Below, in pieces: positions 27,529-35,824 of a DNA stretch of 46,598 bases. A program made the translations under genes and the position numbers. This DNA comes from Gammaproteobacteria bacterium (GTDB lineage Bacteria; Pseudomonadota; Gammaproteobacteria; SZUA-140), in NCBI GenBank assembly GCA_021648525.1, contig JAKISP010000032.1, positions 1 through 46,598 of the forward strand. Reading direction: 5' to 3'. The notes beneath the pieces were generated by a model. That model made no database searches and had not been told where the DNA came from. It saw nothing but the letters and a program-made list of their open reading frames with translations. Position 1 is the stretch's first letter. Each line of letters opens with the position of its first letter.

Positions 27529-30459
27529 TCACCCATTCAATGCCTCATCCAAGGTGGTCACTACTTCGTAATCAACCCCAATCGCTTCAAAATGCCGACG
27601 GCCACAAGTAATCTTGTCACGCTCTTTATCCCGCAACTCAGCCTCGTTACGTGTGCTCTTGGTCTCACGAATCAGATAGAGTTTTTCCTCGCCCTCGGTG
27701 ACCAATGCCCAATCGGGATTGTACGGCCCCACTGGCGTATCAACTTTAAACTGCGGTGGAAGCTTGCAATAAAACTTTACACGCTCGTCACTGTCACAGG
27801 ACTTGGCAAATTCCTTCTCTACATCGGAGTCATATTCCACGTAATCGTAAAGCGTTTTTTCGATATTTTGTACTTCATACAGATTATTGAGATAGCGAGT
27901 GATACCATTTTCCTCTTCAATCTGGTGCATCTCATAGACTGCGCCACCGATCTTCTCGTACTGAATCCCCTTTACGGTTACGCCATGCAACTCTCGCTGC
28001 ATACAGTCAGTCACTTGATTGATGAATATCTGGGGATTACGAATAAAGTCCGCCAGCCGTTCAGACTGTTTGAGGATTCTAACCAGGGTATGACGGGTTA
28101 GCTCGGTACTATTTTGCAAGTAAGCCAGCAAATCAGGTAACTGAGGTGCGGCTGCCACTTCGCGAACACCCCCTGAAATTTGCTGCCCCTCAATGCCTGC
28201 ATGACTCATGCTTTGGCTATACAACTCAGTGGTAATCCGTGTTTTGTAGATAGGCGGCATCTCATGTATCGCTTGCGCTGCGGATTTAACCAACTCTTCC
28301 GTATCAAACGTGACCCGATAGCGAGTGCGCTGGCTGATGCGCTGCCACAGCTCACGGAAGGTTGGATCTAAAAAAATGTTTTTGCGTAAATTGAGTGTTC
28401 TTCGGTCACGAGCATTCACCACACGGTTTTTGAATACGTATCGATTCATCTCATCGACAATCTGCGGCCGCATGTGCGCCCACTCATCTGGCAGCGCAAG
28501 TACAAAGTGAGGGTTTTTCGGATCAAATTTATCTAAAATCTTACCACTCTCATCGATGTAACCATCGGCAACAAGCGATGAAAATAGTTCCTTGGAAACG
28601 TCCTGCCCTAAGGGGCTATATTGCTCCGCCTCAGAGTTTATTAGTTTGGCAAAGGTCGTCACATCCACCTTGCCAAACTCTAAACCGTAATCCTCCTCAA
28701 ATTCATTCTGTAATTGCCGAGCAAAGTCTTCATAGGATTCATTCGCCACCACCGTCAGGCGGTTAACCGACGGATCACTCACCCGCTCACCCTGTTGGTT
28801 AACCGGCAACCGCAAACCACGCCCAATCTCCTGGCGCTTACGATCCTGAGATTTTGTCTCGTTGAGTGTGCAAATCTGGAAAACATTCGGGTTATCCCAC
28901 CCCTCTTTCAAGGCACTGTGAGAAAAGATAAAACGCAGTGGTTCTTCCAGCGAAAGCAGCTGCTCCTTTTCTCGCATGATCAAGGCATAGGTCTGCTCAT
29001 CTGCCTGAGCCTTACCCGTGGTATCTTTCACGATGCCTTTTTTATCTTGAGAGAAATAACCGTTATGGACTTTCTCTACATCAAAATTCAGCAACCCTTT
29101 ATAAAGTGGTTTGTTACGTAACTCCTGATAAGCCTCCTCAAACCACTGGCCGACCTTACCCAGCGTCGTCGAACCGTCATCGTTATAGATACGATAATTC
29201 GCTACCTTATCAATGAAGAATAGCGAGAGGACTTTAATCCCCTTACCTTTCACCGCCTGCTCTTTTTTTAGATGCTGCTCAACCGTCTCATAGACCTGAG
29301 CACGCATCAGCTCATCGCCTAAACCGCCCAGTGCTTCACCTAACTTAACCACTTGGCCGTTGCTAAACTCCACATGCTCGATACCGGGTTCACAGCTGAT
29401 GTTGGCAACAACCCAACCACTTTGGTACTCCTGCCGCTCTTTCGCCTTCAGGTAAAGATCATCCCCCTGCTTTACGGTTACCGCCTTTTTCCTGGGGCCA
29501 CCCTTCTCACCCACATTGATTTGCAGCTTAGCTTTAATGCCCTTTTTGTTATCCACGCTTTTTAAAGCGACAAAGGTGGTATTAAAGCTTTGATCTTCCA
29601 CCAGGCTTGCCACTTCAATACGCTTAACCAGGCGCAGGTCATAGGCATCAATAGGATTTAACACATACAACAGGTTATAAGGATTTTTGTGAGTAGCGGA
29701 ATAGCGCAATGTACAAAGCGGATTCAAACTATCCAACGCCTGAGAACGTTTGGTCTGCTCTTTACGGGTATCCCCCTCCACCGACTGCGGTTCATCAATG
29801 AGTAGTATTGGCTTGGTAGCGCGGATAAAGTTAATCAACCGACCCTGCTCACGATCCTGGTTAAGAATCGCCGTTGCCTTATCAAAGGCCTGGATATTGA
29901 TAATCATGATTTGCAGCGCGTTAGCCCCGGCAAAGGTACGCACCTGCCCTGGCTTTTTAGCATCATAAACAAAGGCATTAAACGGTGTCTGGTCATACAG
30001 CTCTTTGAAGTGATCCCGCGTCATCTGGATGCTTTTTTGCACCCCTTCGCGGATTGCCACACTCGGCACCACAATAATGAACTTGGTAAAACCGTATTTT
30101 TTGTTCAGCTCAAAAATAGAGCGAAGATAAACATAGGTTTTACCCGTTCCCGTCTCCATCTCGATAGAAAAGTGTCGCCCCGCTAACTCGGCCTGTTTTG
30201 GCACATTATTGGTCTCTTGCACCTTGTGCATATTTTCCAATAACAACTCATCACTCAGCACCAGTTGATTAGCCATGGCAGAGACATTACCAAACGACTC
30301 ATCACCCATTACCAGCTGGCTACCACCCGCCTCCTGACCTAAAGCAATAGAATAGGTCTCTTTGGCCAGCGGCTGGCCTTCAAACAGGTTGATAACGGAA
30401 TCAATCGCTTGACGTTGGTAGTCCAGATTGCCATCAAATTTAAATTTAAGCAGCGACAT
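27529..30459 (-). CDS. res: Type III restriction enzyme, Res subunit (helicase-endonuclease)
   Basis: A 976-aa superfamily 2 ATPase that translocates on DNA and cuts when partnered with Mod at unmethylated sites. Walker A is METGTGKT (101-108) and the DEAD-box-like motif is DEPQ (222-225). C-terminal helicase motifs include EEPLRFIFSHSALKEGWDNP and RKRQEIGRGLRLPVN. The C-terminal nuclease site is a PD-(D/E)XK motif: PD at 915-916 and ETK at 932-934. Its ATG overlaps the rhuM stop by one base (TAATG). Length is normal and no frameshift is seen. Confidence 0.95.
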   Translation of the reverse strand: MSLLKFKFDGNLDYQRQAIDSVINLFEGQPLAKETYSIALGQEAGGSQLVMGDESFGNVSAMANQLVLSDELLLENMHKVQETNNVPKQAELAGRHFSIEMETGTGKTYVYLRSIFELNKKYGFTKFIIVVPSVAIREGVQKSIQMTRDHFKELYDQTPFNAFVYDAKKPGQVRTFAGANALQIMIINIQAFDKATAILNQDREQGRLINFIRATKPILLIDEPQSVEGDTRKEQTKRSQALDSLNPLCTLRYSATHKNPYNLLYVLNPIDAYDLRLVKRIEVASLVEDQSFNTTFVALKSVDNKKGIKAKLQINVGEKGGPRKKAVTVKQGDDLYLKAKERQEYQSGWVVANISCEPGIEHVEFSNGQVVKLGEALGGLGDELMRAQVYETVEQHLKKEQAVKGKGIKVLSLFFIDKVANYRIYNDDGSTTLGKVGQWFEEAYQELRNKPLYKGLLNFDVEKVHNGYFSQDKKGIVKDTTGKAQADEQTYALIMREKEQLLSLEEPLRFIFSHSALKEGWDNPNVFQICTLNETKSQDRKRQEIGRGLRLPVNQQGERVSDPSVNRLTVVANESYEDFARQLQNEFEEDYGLEFGKVDVTTFAKLINSEAEQYSPLGQDVSKELFSSLVADGYIDESGKILDKFDPKNPHFVLALPDEWAHMRPQIVDEMNRYVFKNRVVNARDRRTLNLRKNIFLDPTFRELWQRISQRTRYRVTFDTEELVKSAAQAIHEMPPIYKTRITTELYSQSMSHAGIEGQQISGGVREVAAAPQLPDLLAYLQNSTELTRHTLVRILKQSERLADFIRNPQIFINQVTDCMQRELHGVTVKGIQYEKIGGAVYEMHQIEEENGITRYLNNLYEVQNIEKTLYDYVEYDSDVEKEFAKSCDSDERVKFYCKLPPQFKVDTPVGPYNPDWALVTEGEEKLYLIRETKSTRNEAELRDKERDKITCGRRHFEAIGVDYEVVTTLDEALNG

Positions 30460-31475
30460 TATTTATCCCGCCCTTTGTCTTTAATCTGTTTAACTGCCTT
30501 ATCGAAATCACTCTCGAAGTGACGATCCTGAGCAACCCTAAATTTCTGAAACTCGACGTCTGCAAACTGCTTAGCCAGTGCCGCAGAGACACTACCCGCA
30601 TCATTGAGCAACTGATAATCATTGAATTGCAGAAAACCATCGAGCTTGGTTATCCAATCATCCATACGCATGGCATTTTGGCGTTCGGCCTGCAATTCGG
30701 CAAAGTCGAGATACATAGTGACAATACGGTTAAGTGAACGCAGTTCATCTTCCGTGAGATAATTCTTCGCCACACCTGCATCGCCCTTGAGGATTTTTCC
30801 TTGCGGTGCATTTTTCCACGTCGTCAGGCCCATATTGGGCTTATCACTGTTTGCCCGTTCTTTAATCAGTTCAGCGGCGGTATGGCCGTGAATGGCCCAA
30901 TGGAGTTTGTTTTGTACCTTGGCGTAAAACGTCTGGGTAACGGATGCTTTAGGGTCGTAATCAATCGAACACTGGGCGTAGATGTCGGTAATCTTTTGAT
31001 AGAAACGGCGTTCACTGGCACGTATCTCACGAATGCGCTCCAGCAACTCATCAAAATAGTCTTTACCCCAGTGTTGACCCTGCTTAAGTCGTGCATCATC
31101 CATCACAAAACCCTTGATGATGAATTCACGCAAGGTCTGGGTGGCCCACTGGCGAAAACGGGTCGCCTGCCAGGAATTCACTCGATAGCCCACCGCGATA
31201 ATGGCATCCAGGTGGTAGACGTTCGTCAGGTATTTTTTACCATCAGCGGCAGTTATTCGAATTTTTCGAATAACTGAATCCTCGCTAAGCTCTTGAGTTT
31301 TAAATATTTCCTTAAGATGATAGTTGACCGTATTCACCTCCACGGCAAATAGCTCGGCCAACTGCTTTTGGCTCAACCACAGGGTTTCATCCTCAAAAAA
31401 CACCTCCAGATGCACTGTCCCCTGGGGGTCGGTGTAAAACAGTATCTGTTGAGATTGATTGCTCTGTTCGCTCAT
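30459..31475 (-). CDS. RhuM family protein
   Basis: A 338-aa protein. The N-terminal winged-helix-like part (LWLSQKQLAELFAVEVNTVN, then YHLDAIIAVGYRVNS and TRFRQWATQTLREFIIKGFV) is the RhuM signature. The C-terminal helical part resembles Fic/Doc-like N-terminal regions without a clear HPFx motif. Salmonella RhuM is a pathogenicity-island protein of unclear function, and relatives occur between mod and res genes of type III systems. It lies between mod and res here, with a one-base overlap to res. Its role, such as regulation or assembly, is unknown. Confidence 0.9.
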   Translation of the reverse strand: MSEQSNQSQQILFYTDPQGTVHLEVFFEDETLWLSQKQLAELFAVEVNTVNYHLKEIFKTQELSEDSVIRKIRITAADGKKYLTNVYHLDAIIAVGYRVNSWQATRFRQWATQTLREFIIKGFVMDDARLKQGQHWGKDYFDELLERIREIRASERRFYQKITDIYAQCSIDYDPKASVTQTFYAKVQNKLHWAIHGHTAAELIKERANSDKPNMGLTTWKNAPQGKILKGDAGVAKNYLTEDELRSLNRIVTMYLDFAELQAERQNAMRMDDWITKLDGFLQFNDYQLLNDAGSVSAALAKQFADVEFQKFRVAQDRHFESDFDKAVKQIKDKGRDK

Positions 31476-31492
31476 TGCACCCCCTTAAAGAG

Positions 31493-31634
31493 CATTTCGG
31501 TCTCAGAATTTACTTCGCAGCTGCCCTCTTGCCGAACTACCGAGCAATCCTCGGCAGTTGCCCCCTCACGCCGGGTTCCCACCGTCTTCTGTGGTTCCAA
31601 ATTAAACAACCTTAAATACCATTTCGGTCTCAGA
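31493..31634. repeat. Direct repeat with an internal hairpin between mod and rhuM
   Basis: A 15-base sequence, CATTTCGGTCTCAGA, occurs at 31493-31507 and 31620-31634, 127 bases apart. On the minus strand both copies encode NSETEM-FK. The first copy is the end of Mod, the second reads into the rhuM start region with an ATGA overlap. Between them lies a 10-bp stem hairpin (31535-31559, AACTACCGAG / CTCGGCAGTT with one G-T mismatch, 5-base loop). It looks like an insertion or partial duplication of the mod 3-prime end. Confidence 0.7.
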
Positions 31635-33623
31635 GTTTTGTGAGCGAGATTTAAAGGTCTGCACCGCATTGACCTTGAGTTGGTTGTTACCCTGAAAGCT
31701 CTTATCCAGGCAGATAAACTGGCCAAAAACGAGTTCCACCACCTCATCAATGAGTTCAGCGGTGATTTCCTCTTCTAGACAAATCAACAATTCACCATCA
31801 CGTATGGAAAAAACCTGCTTGCCTGCTAAATCAAGGGTTTCGATCTTATCAGTCGGTAGGTAACCCGCTTTTAGCAACAATTCGTAAAGAATCTCCTCTT
31901 GGGTGGCGTCGGGATCAATGTGGTTAGCAAAAGCATCTAGCGTTTTACCAATTTGATCGGCATCCAGTTCCCCGCTTGGCGTTTGCCACTGTTTGAAATT
32001 GGATTGATCCAGCTTTAAGACTTTGAAGCCTAGATCCAATTCACCCCTGCCTTCGAGATCTAACTGGCCTTCGCGTTCTTGTCGGATTTTTTGGCCTGCG
32101 CGGCGAATACGTTCTTTGCAAACGTCAGCTATAGTTTCAAAACCAGCCTGAAATGCCTTGGTTGTCTCCTGGCAAGGCTCTGGCAACTGAACAGAAATAA
32201 ATTTAATCTTCTGTTTTTCTGAATTATTATCAGACTTAACATTAAATACTGAATGCGAAGTTGTTCCTGAACCCGCAAAAAAATCCACAACAACAAAATC
32301 ATCTCCTTCGTTCATTTTAACGAAGTAATCAATTAGTGAAGTTGGCTTGGGATAATCGTCAAAGACCAATCCTAATGACTCTATTTCTGAGGCTGCCTTT
32401 TGAGATCCTCCAAACCCTGCCAAGGAGGATATAACGTGACTTTGGGTATCTGATCGCTCTTTTACGGCCTCGATTGCGCCCGATGCAATCACCTCAAAAC
32501 AAGTACTTTGCCCCTTAGAGTCAAGCACTGGCTGGAACTTATTTACTATAAACGCTTCAAGCAATACCTTTGAACTCCACCCACTTCTTACTATAACTGG
32601 TGAAGTTAGCTTTCCGTCTTTAAAATTAGCAACAGTTAAATAGTGAGGCCAGCTATCATCGCGAGGCTCAACCACTCCTTCAGAGAATATTGCCGGAAAC
32701 CCAATAGGAAGTACGATGTCGCTCACCGGATTTTTGGGACCATTTTTTACAACAGTATTCCTAATTTCCGATTTAAATATTTTACTGTCTTCAGAAGTAT
32801 TTGGGTCGATTACGGGTGGGTGAGGAAAGAAAGCCTCGTTTCGCGTATAACATAAAATATACTCGTGACAATTTTTTATCTTGGCTTGGTTATCAAAATT
32901 CCCATCAGTCCTCCAAGAAAAACATGCAAGTAGATTCTCCTCTCCAAATATCTCATCACACATCCTCCGCAGATTTTCCACCTCATTATCATCAATCGAG
33001 ATAAAGATCACCCCATCCTCCCGCAACAAATTGCGCGCCAGATAAAGTCTGGGGAACATCATATTGAGCCACTTGGTATGAAAACGTCCTTCGCTGGCTG
33101 TGTTGGTAGTGAATTTTTTACCATCATCATCCACCAGGCCGGAGTAAGCCATATAAGTCTCCAGGCTCTCTTTATAGTTGTCGGGGTAGATAAACTCTTT
33201 GCCGGTGTTATAGGGCGGGTCGATGTAGATCATCTTCACCTTGCCGTAGTAGCTCTTTTGCAAGAGCTTTAAAACTTCCAGGTTGTCACCTTCGATAAAG
33301 AGGTTTTCTGTATTATCAAAATCCACCGACTCTTCACGGCAGGGTTTAAGGGTGGCGCGGCTGGGTTCCTGAATCAGCTTCATGCAGTCACGCTTGCCCG
33401 GCCACTCCATGCCATAACGTTCACGGCGGCCTTCATAGACATCACTGAAACTGCCTAGCTCGGCTTTGAGTTTTTCAAAGTCGATCGTCTCAACGATCTC
33501 ACCTTTAGCATCGGTGGTTTCGGTAAAGACGCCGGGGAAGAGTTGTTTAAGCTCTTGTTTGCGTTGCTCGCTGATATCGAGCGTTTCGCCGCTCATTTTG
33601 TCTGGCATTGTGTTCTCGGACAT
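31602..33623 (-). CDS. mod: Type III restriction-modification DNA methyltransferase, Mod subunit
   Basis: Site-specific adenine-N6 methyltransferase of 673 aa; also the DNA-recognition subunit of the restriction complex. The motif order is DPPYNTGKEF (135-144, motif IV) before DFFAGSGTTSHSVF (447-460, motif I), the beta class typical of type III Mod. A target recognition region lies between them. The C terminus VNAVQTFKSRSQNSETEM is typical of Mod. The gene is intact and no simple-sequence repeat suggests phase variation. The product of the ORF lies 64 bases after the DUF262 gene. Confidence 0.95.
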   Translation of the reverse strand: MSENTMPDKMSGETLDISEQRKQELKQLFPGVFTETTDAKGEIVETIDFEKLKAELGSFSDVYEGRRERYGMEWPGKRDCMKLIQEPSRATLKPCREESVDFDNTENLFIEGDNLEVLKLLQKSYYGKVKMIYIDPPYNTGKEFIYPDNYKESLETYMAYSGLVDDDGKKFTTNTASEGRFHTKWLNMMFPRLYLARNLLREDGVIFISIDDNEVENLRRMCDEIFGEENLLACFSWRTDGNFDNQAKIKNCHEYILCYTRNEAFFPHPPVIDPNTSEDSKIFKSEIRNTVVKNGPKNPVSDIVLPIGFPAIFSEGVVEPRDDSWPHYLTVANFKDGKLTSPVIVRSGWSSKVLLEAFIVNKFQPVLDSKGQSTCFEVIASGAIEAVKERSDTQSHVISSLAGFGGSQKAASEIESLGLVFDDYPKPTSLIDYFVKMNEGDDFVVVDFFAGSGTTSHSVFNVKSDNNSEKQKIKFISVQLPEPCQETTKAFQAGFETIADVCKERIRRAGQKIRQEREGQLDLEGRGELDLGFKVLKLDQSNFKQWQTPSGELDADQIGKTLDAFANHIDPDATQEEILYELLLKAGYLPTDKIETLDLAGKQVFSIRDGELLICLEEEITAELIDEVVELVFGQFICLDKSFQGNNQLKVNAVQTFKSRSQNSETEMVFKVV

Positions 33624-33687
33624 AGGGTCAATTCCTGCTTCATTCTTACTTGGCTTGCGCCTTATAAATGTTCAATATTTGGTTCGC

Positions 33688-35808
33688 TTAATCGCTGACT
33701 TCAGCGCCTGAATCCATCTGTTTTTCTAACGACTGTCGTATGAGGCCCATGACATAGGGCAGCTCTTCTAGGCTACTTAAGCCGACTTCTACATCGCCAT
33801 TCCCCCAACGGCCAAGGTTAGTCACATCCTTGCACATCTCTCTGGGGTCATCTATTTCATGGAACGCAACATTAAGTGAAAGGCGTAAGCGCTTGGCTTG
33901 CGGTACAACATCAACAAAATTGGTCTCTGCTTTGTAGGCGACATAGAGTTTGAGAAACTCTTCCGCCACGCAAGGATCGAGTGCCACCACTTGTTTACGG
34001 AATTCATTAAACAGCTCCCGCAACGAGCCTGAAGCCAGATGCGGATGGTCGTCAATGGTATAGCTACCGGCTGTCGTTGCTGCTGAAGGCTTGTAGGCCG
34101 CCAACAATTCTGTATCCAGCATGGGGGCTTGCCACACTGAAATCGCTTTGGCCGCAAGATACGACGCACGCCCTGCGATGGCCTCTTTGTTCCAAGCGCC
34201 TTTCGTTGCAAGGTTTATGTTTAGGCGAAGTGGACTTTGGGCAAAACCACCTTCCATTCCACACTTGTCTGCAAAGCTACGGTTGCTGTATTCGGAGTTG
34301 TAACCCGTCAGAGTCAGATTGCCTAAGGTGTGGCGGTAGGTCTCCCAGACTGCCTCCCAGGCTTGCCCAAGCTCCTCGCGCCAAACAGCGGGGACTTTAT
34401 CAGCGTTGTTATCACTCTGAGGCAGGATATGTTCGATAGTGTATTCATCCACGGGCACACGCTCTTTTCGCCCTTCGTTTTCCAGACGACGCAACCAATA
34501 ACTGCAACTCCGAAAGTTATAGAGATCGCGTATTTTCATTTCACGCTGAAACTCATCACCCTTTGGAAAGCGACGATAGGATGGCAGCAACATAAAGGCG
34601 GCTTTGAGGCTCTCCAGATAGCGGTCTTTCTTGAGACTTTTACCCATGTTGGCAAACGTCTTATTCATAGAGTTGGTGGGAATATTACAGATTGCACGGC
34701 GGAACACGTAACTCTCGATCAATCGCACCGCCTGTAACAGATCCGACTTAGCCAACGTCTGCTGTTTATAGTCATGATAAAACTCAAGCAGTAATGGATA
34801 GGCAACATCTACTTTGAGTTCGCGCAGATCATGAAAGGCTTGTCTTAGTTCACTATCTTCTTCAGCACCCAGGGCCATGGCGCAAAAATAGAGGGCATAG
34901 CGATAGAGGTCTTTGAGAAGTTCTTCAACCCCCGCTTGATCTATTCCTGATGCACGTGAATGTTTTTTGAACACCTCGTATACATCCTGCTTACGGGGGA
35001 TATCATTGGTTTTCACGGTGAGGTAGTGACGCATAAATGCATCGAAGTGGCTATTGTATGCCTCTTGGCCAAAAGCCAACTCCATCGGCCGCCAGTAGTG
35101 TTCATAAAGATGGGTTTGGAGTTTTGGCTTCAACCCCATGAGAATGAAGTTACGAATAAGATCGGCTTGGCTCAATTCACGCCCGGTGGAGTTCATGCTT
35201 TCAAAAATAAGCTGTGGATTGTCCTGCTCACGGTCGAGTGAGATATCCACTACCATCAACTTAGCAATGCCTTTGCATATGCTTTCAAGCCCGGTCTGAT
35301 TTTGCTGAATTAATGATTGAAATAGTTCGAAGTTCTCAGTCACCCTGAGTGAAGCATCCTTCGGAGGTTCAACTTGCTGCAAGATAGATAACAGCGTGGT
35401 TTTATCGGTTTGGGTTAATACCAATTTGTAGTGACGTTCCCCATCCTCCTCTGGATTAAGCAGGTAGTAGTTACGCACTTTTTTGGCGGTAAACCCTTCG
35501 ATAGGCTCACCAGCGCCTATTGCTTCTGCGAGCGCGGCCAGTAGCAGCGTTACTGTGGTTAAACGCTGTTGGCCATCGATAACCAATAGGGGGGATTGCG
35601 AGCTGATAGAATAAAGACCTGACTCAACATAAACCACCGGGCCAATGAAGTGAGCGGACACCTTATCGCTTGAGCCTGCGCGTAGGATATCGCCCCATAA
35701 CTGACGACACTCTTTTTCCGTCCAGGAATAAGTTCTCTGATAAATTGGTATAACGAACTGTGGAGACTTCTTAAAAAAGTCGAGTAATTTTGCTTCAGAT
35801 GCTTTCAT
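33688..35808 (-). CDS. GmrSD-like nuclease: DUF262, DUF1524 and DUF5655 domains
   Basis: A 706-aa protein. The N-terminal DUF262 (ParB-like NTPase) has IPIYQRTYSW (about 21-30) and VIDGQQRLTT (76-85). The middle has the HNH nuclease DUF1524, with EHILPQ (459-464), GNLTLTGYNSEYSNRSF (496-512). The C terminus resembles DUF5655 (about 595-700). Related GmrSD and BrxU enzymes restrict modified (for example glucosylated) phage DNA, and SspE relates to phosphorothioation. This protein could restrict modified DNA to complement type III restriction of unmodified DNA. It starts 16 bases after the SNF2 gene. Confidence 0.9.
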   Translation of the reverse strand: MKASEAKLLDFFKKSPQFVIPIYQRTYSWTEKECRQLWGDILRAGSSDKVSAHFIGPVVYVESGLYSISSQSPLLVIDGQQRLTTVTLLLAALAEAIGAGEPIEGFTAKKVRNYYLLNPEEDGERHYKLVLTQTDKTTLLSILQQVEPPKDASLRVTENFELFQSLIQQNQTGLESICKGIAKLMVVDISLDREQDNPQLIFESMNSTGRELSQADLIRNFILMGLKPKLQTHLYEHYWRPMELAFGQEAYNSHFDAFMRHYLTVKTNDIPRKQDVYEVFKKHSRASGIDQAGVEELLKDLYRYALYFCAMALGAEEDSELRQAFHDLRELKVDVAYPLLLEFYHDYKQQTLAKSDLLQAVRLIESYVFRRAICNIPTNSMNKTFANMGKSLKKDRYLESLKAAFMLLPSYRRFPKGDEFQREMKIRDLYNFRSCSYWLRRLENEGRKERVPVDEYTIEHILPQSDNNADKVPAVWREELGQAWEAVWETYRHTLGNLTLTGYNSEYSNRSFADKCGMEGGFAQSPLRLNINLATKGAWNKEAIAGRASYLAAKAISVWQAPMLDTELLAAYKPSAATTAGSYTIDDHPHLASGSLRELFNEFRKQVVALDPCVAEEFLKLYVAYKAETNFVDVVPQAKRLRLSLNVAFHEIDDPREMCKDVTNLGRWGNGDVEVGLSSLEELPYVMGLIRQSLEKQMDSGAEVSD

Positions 35809-35824
35809 TATTGATTTCTCACCA

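Noticed and set aside
31472-31750. Separate 92-aa gene overlapping the mod end
   Set aside because: It is an out-of-frame reading of the mod 3-prime end and the duplicated repeat, without a ribosome site or family signal.
31602-33623. Phase-variable Mod
   Set aside because: No simple-sequence repeat was seen in the mod coding region or upstream.
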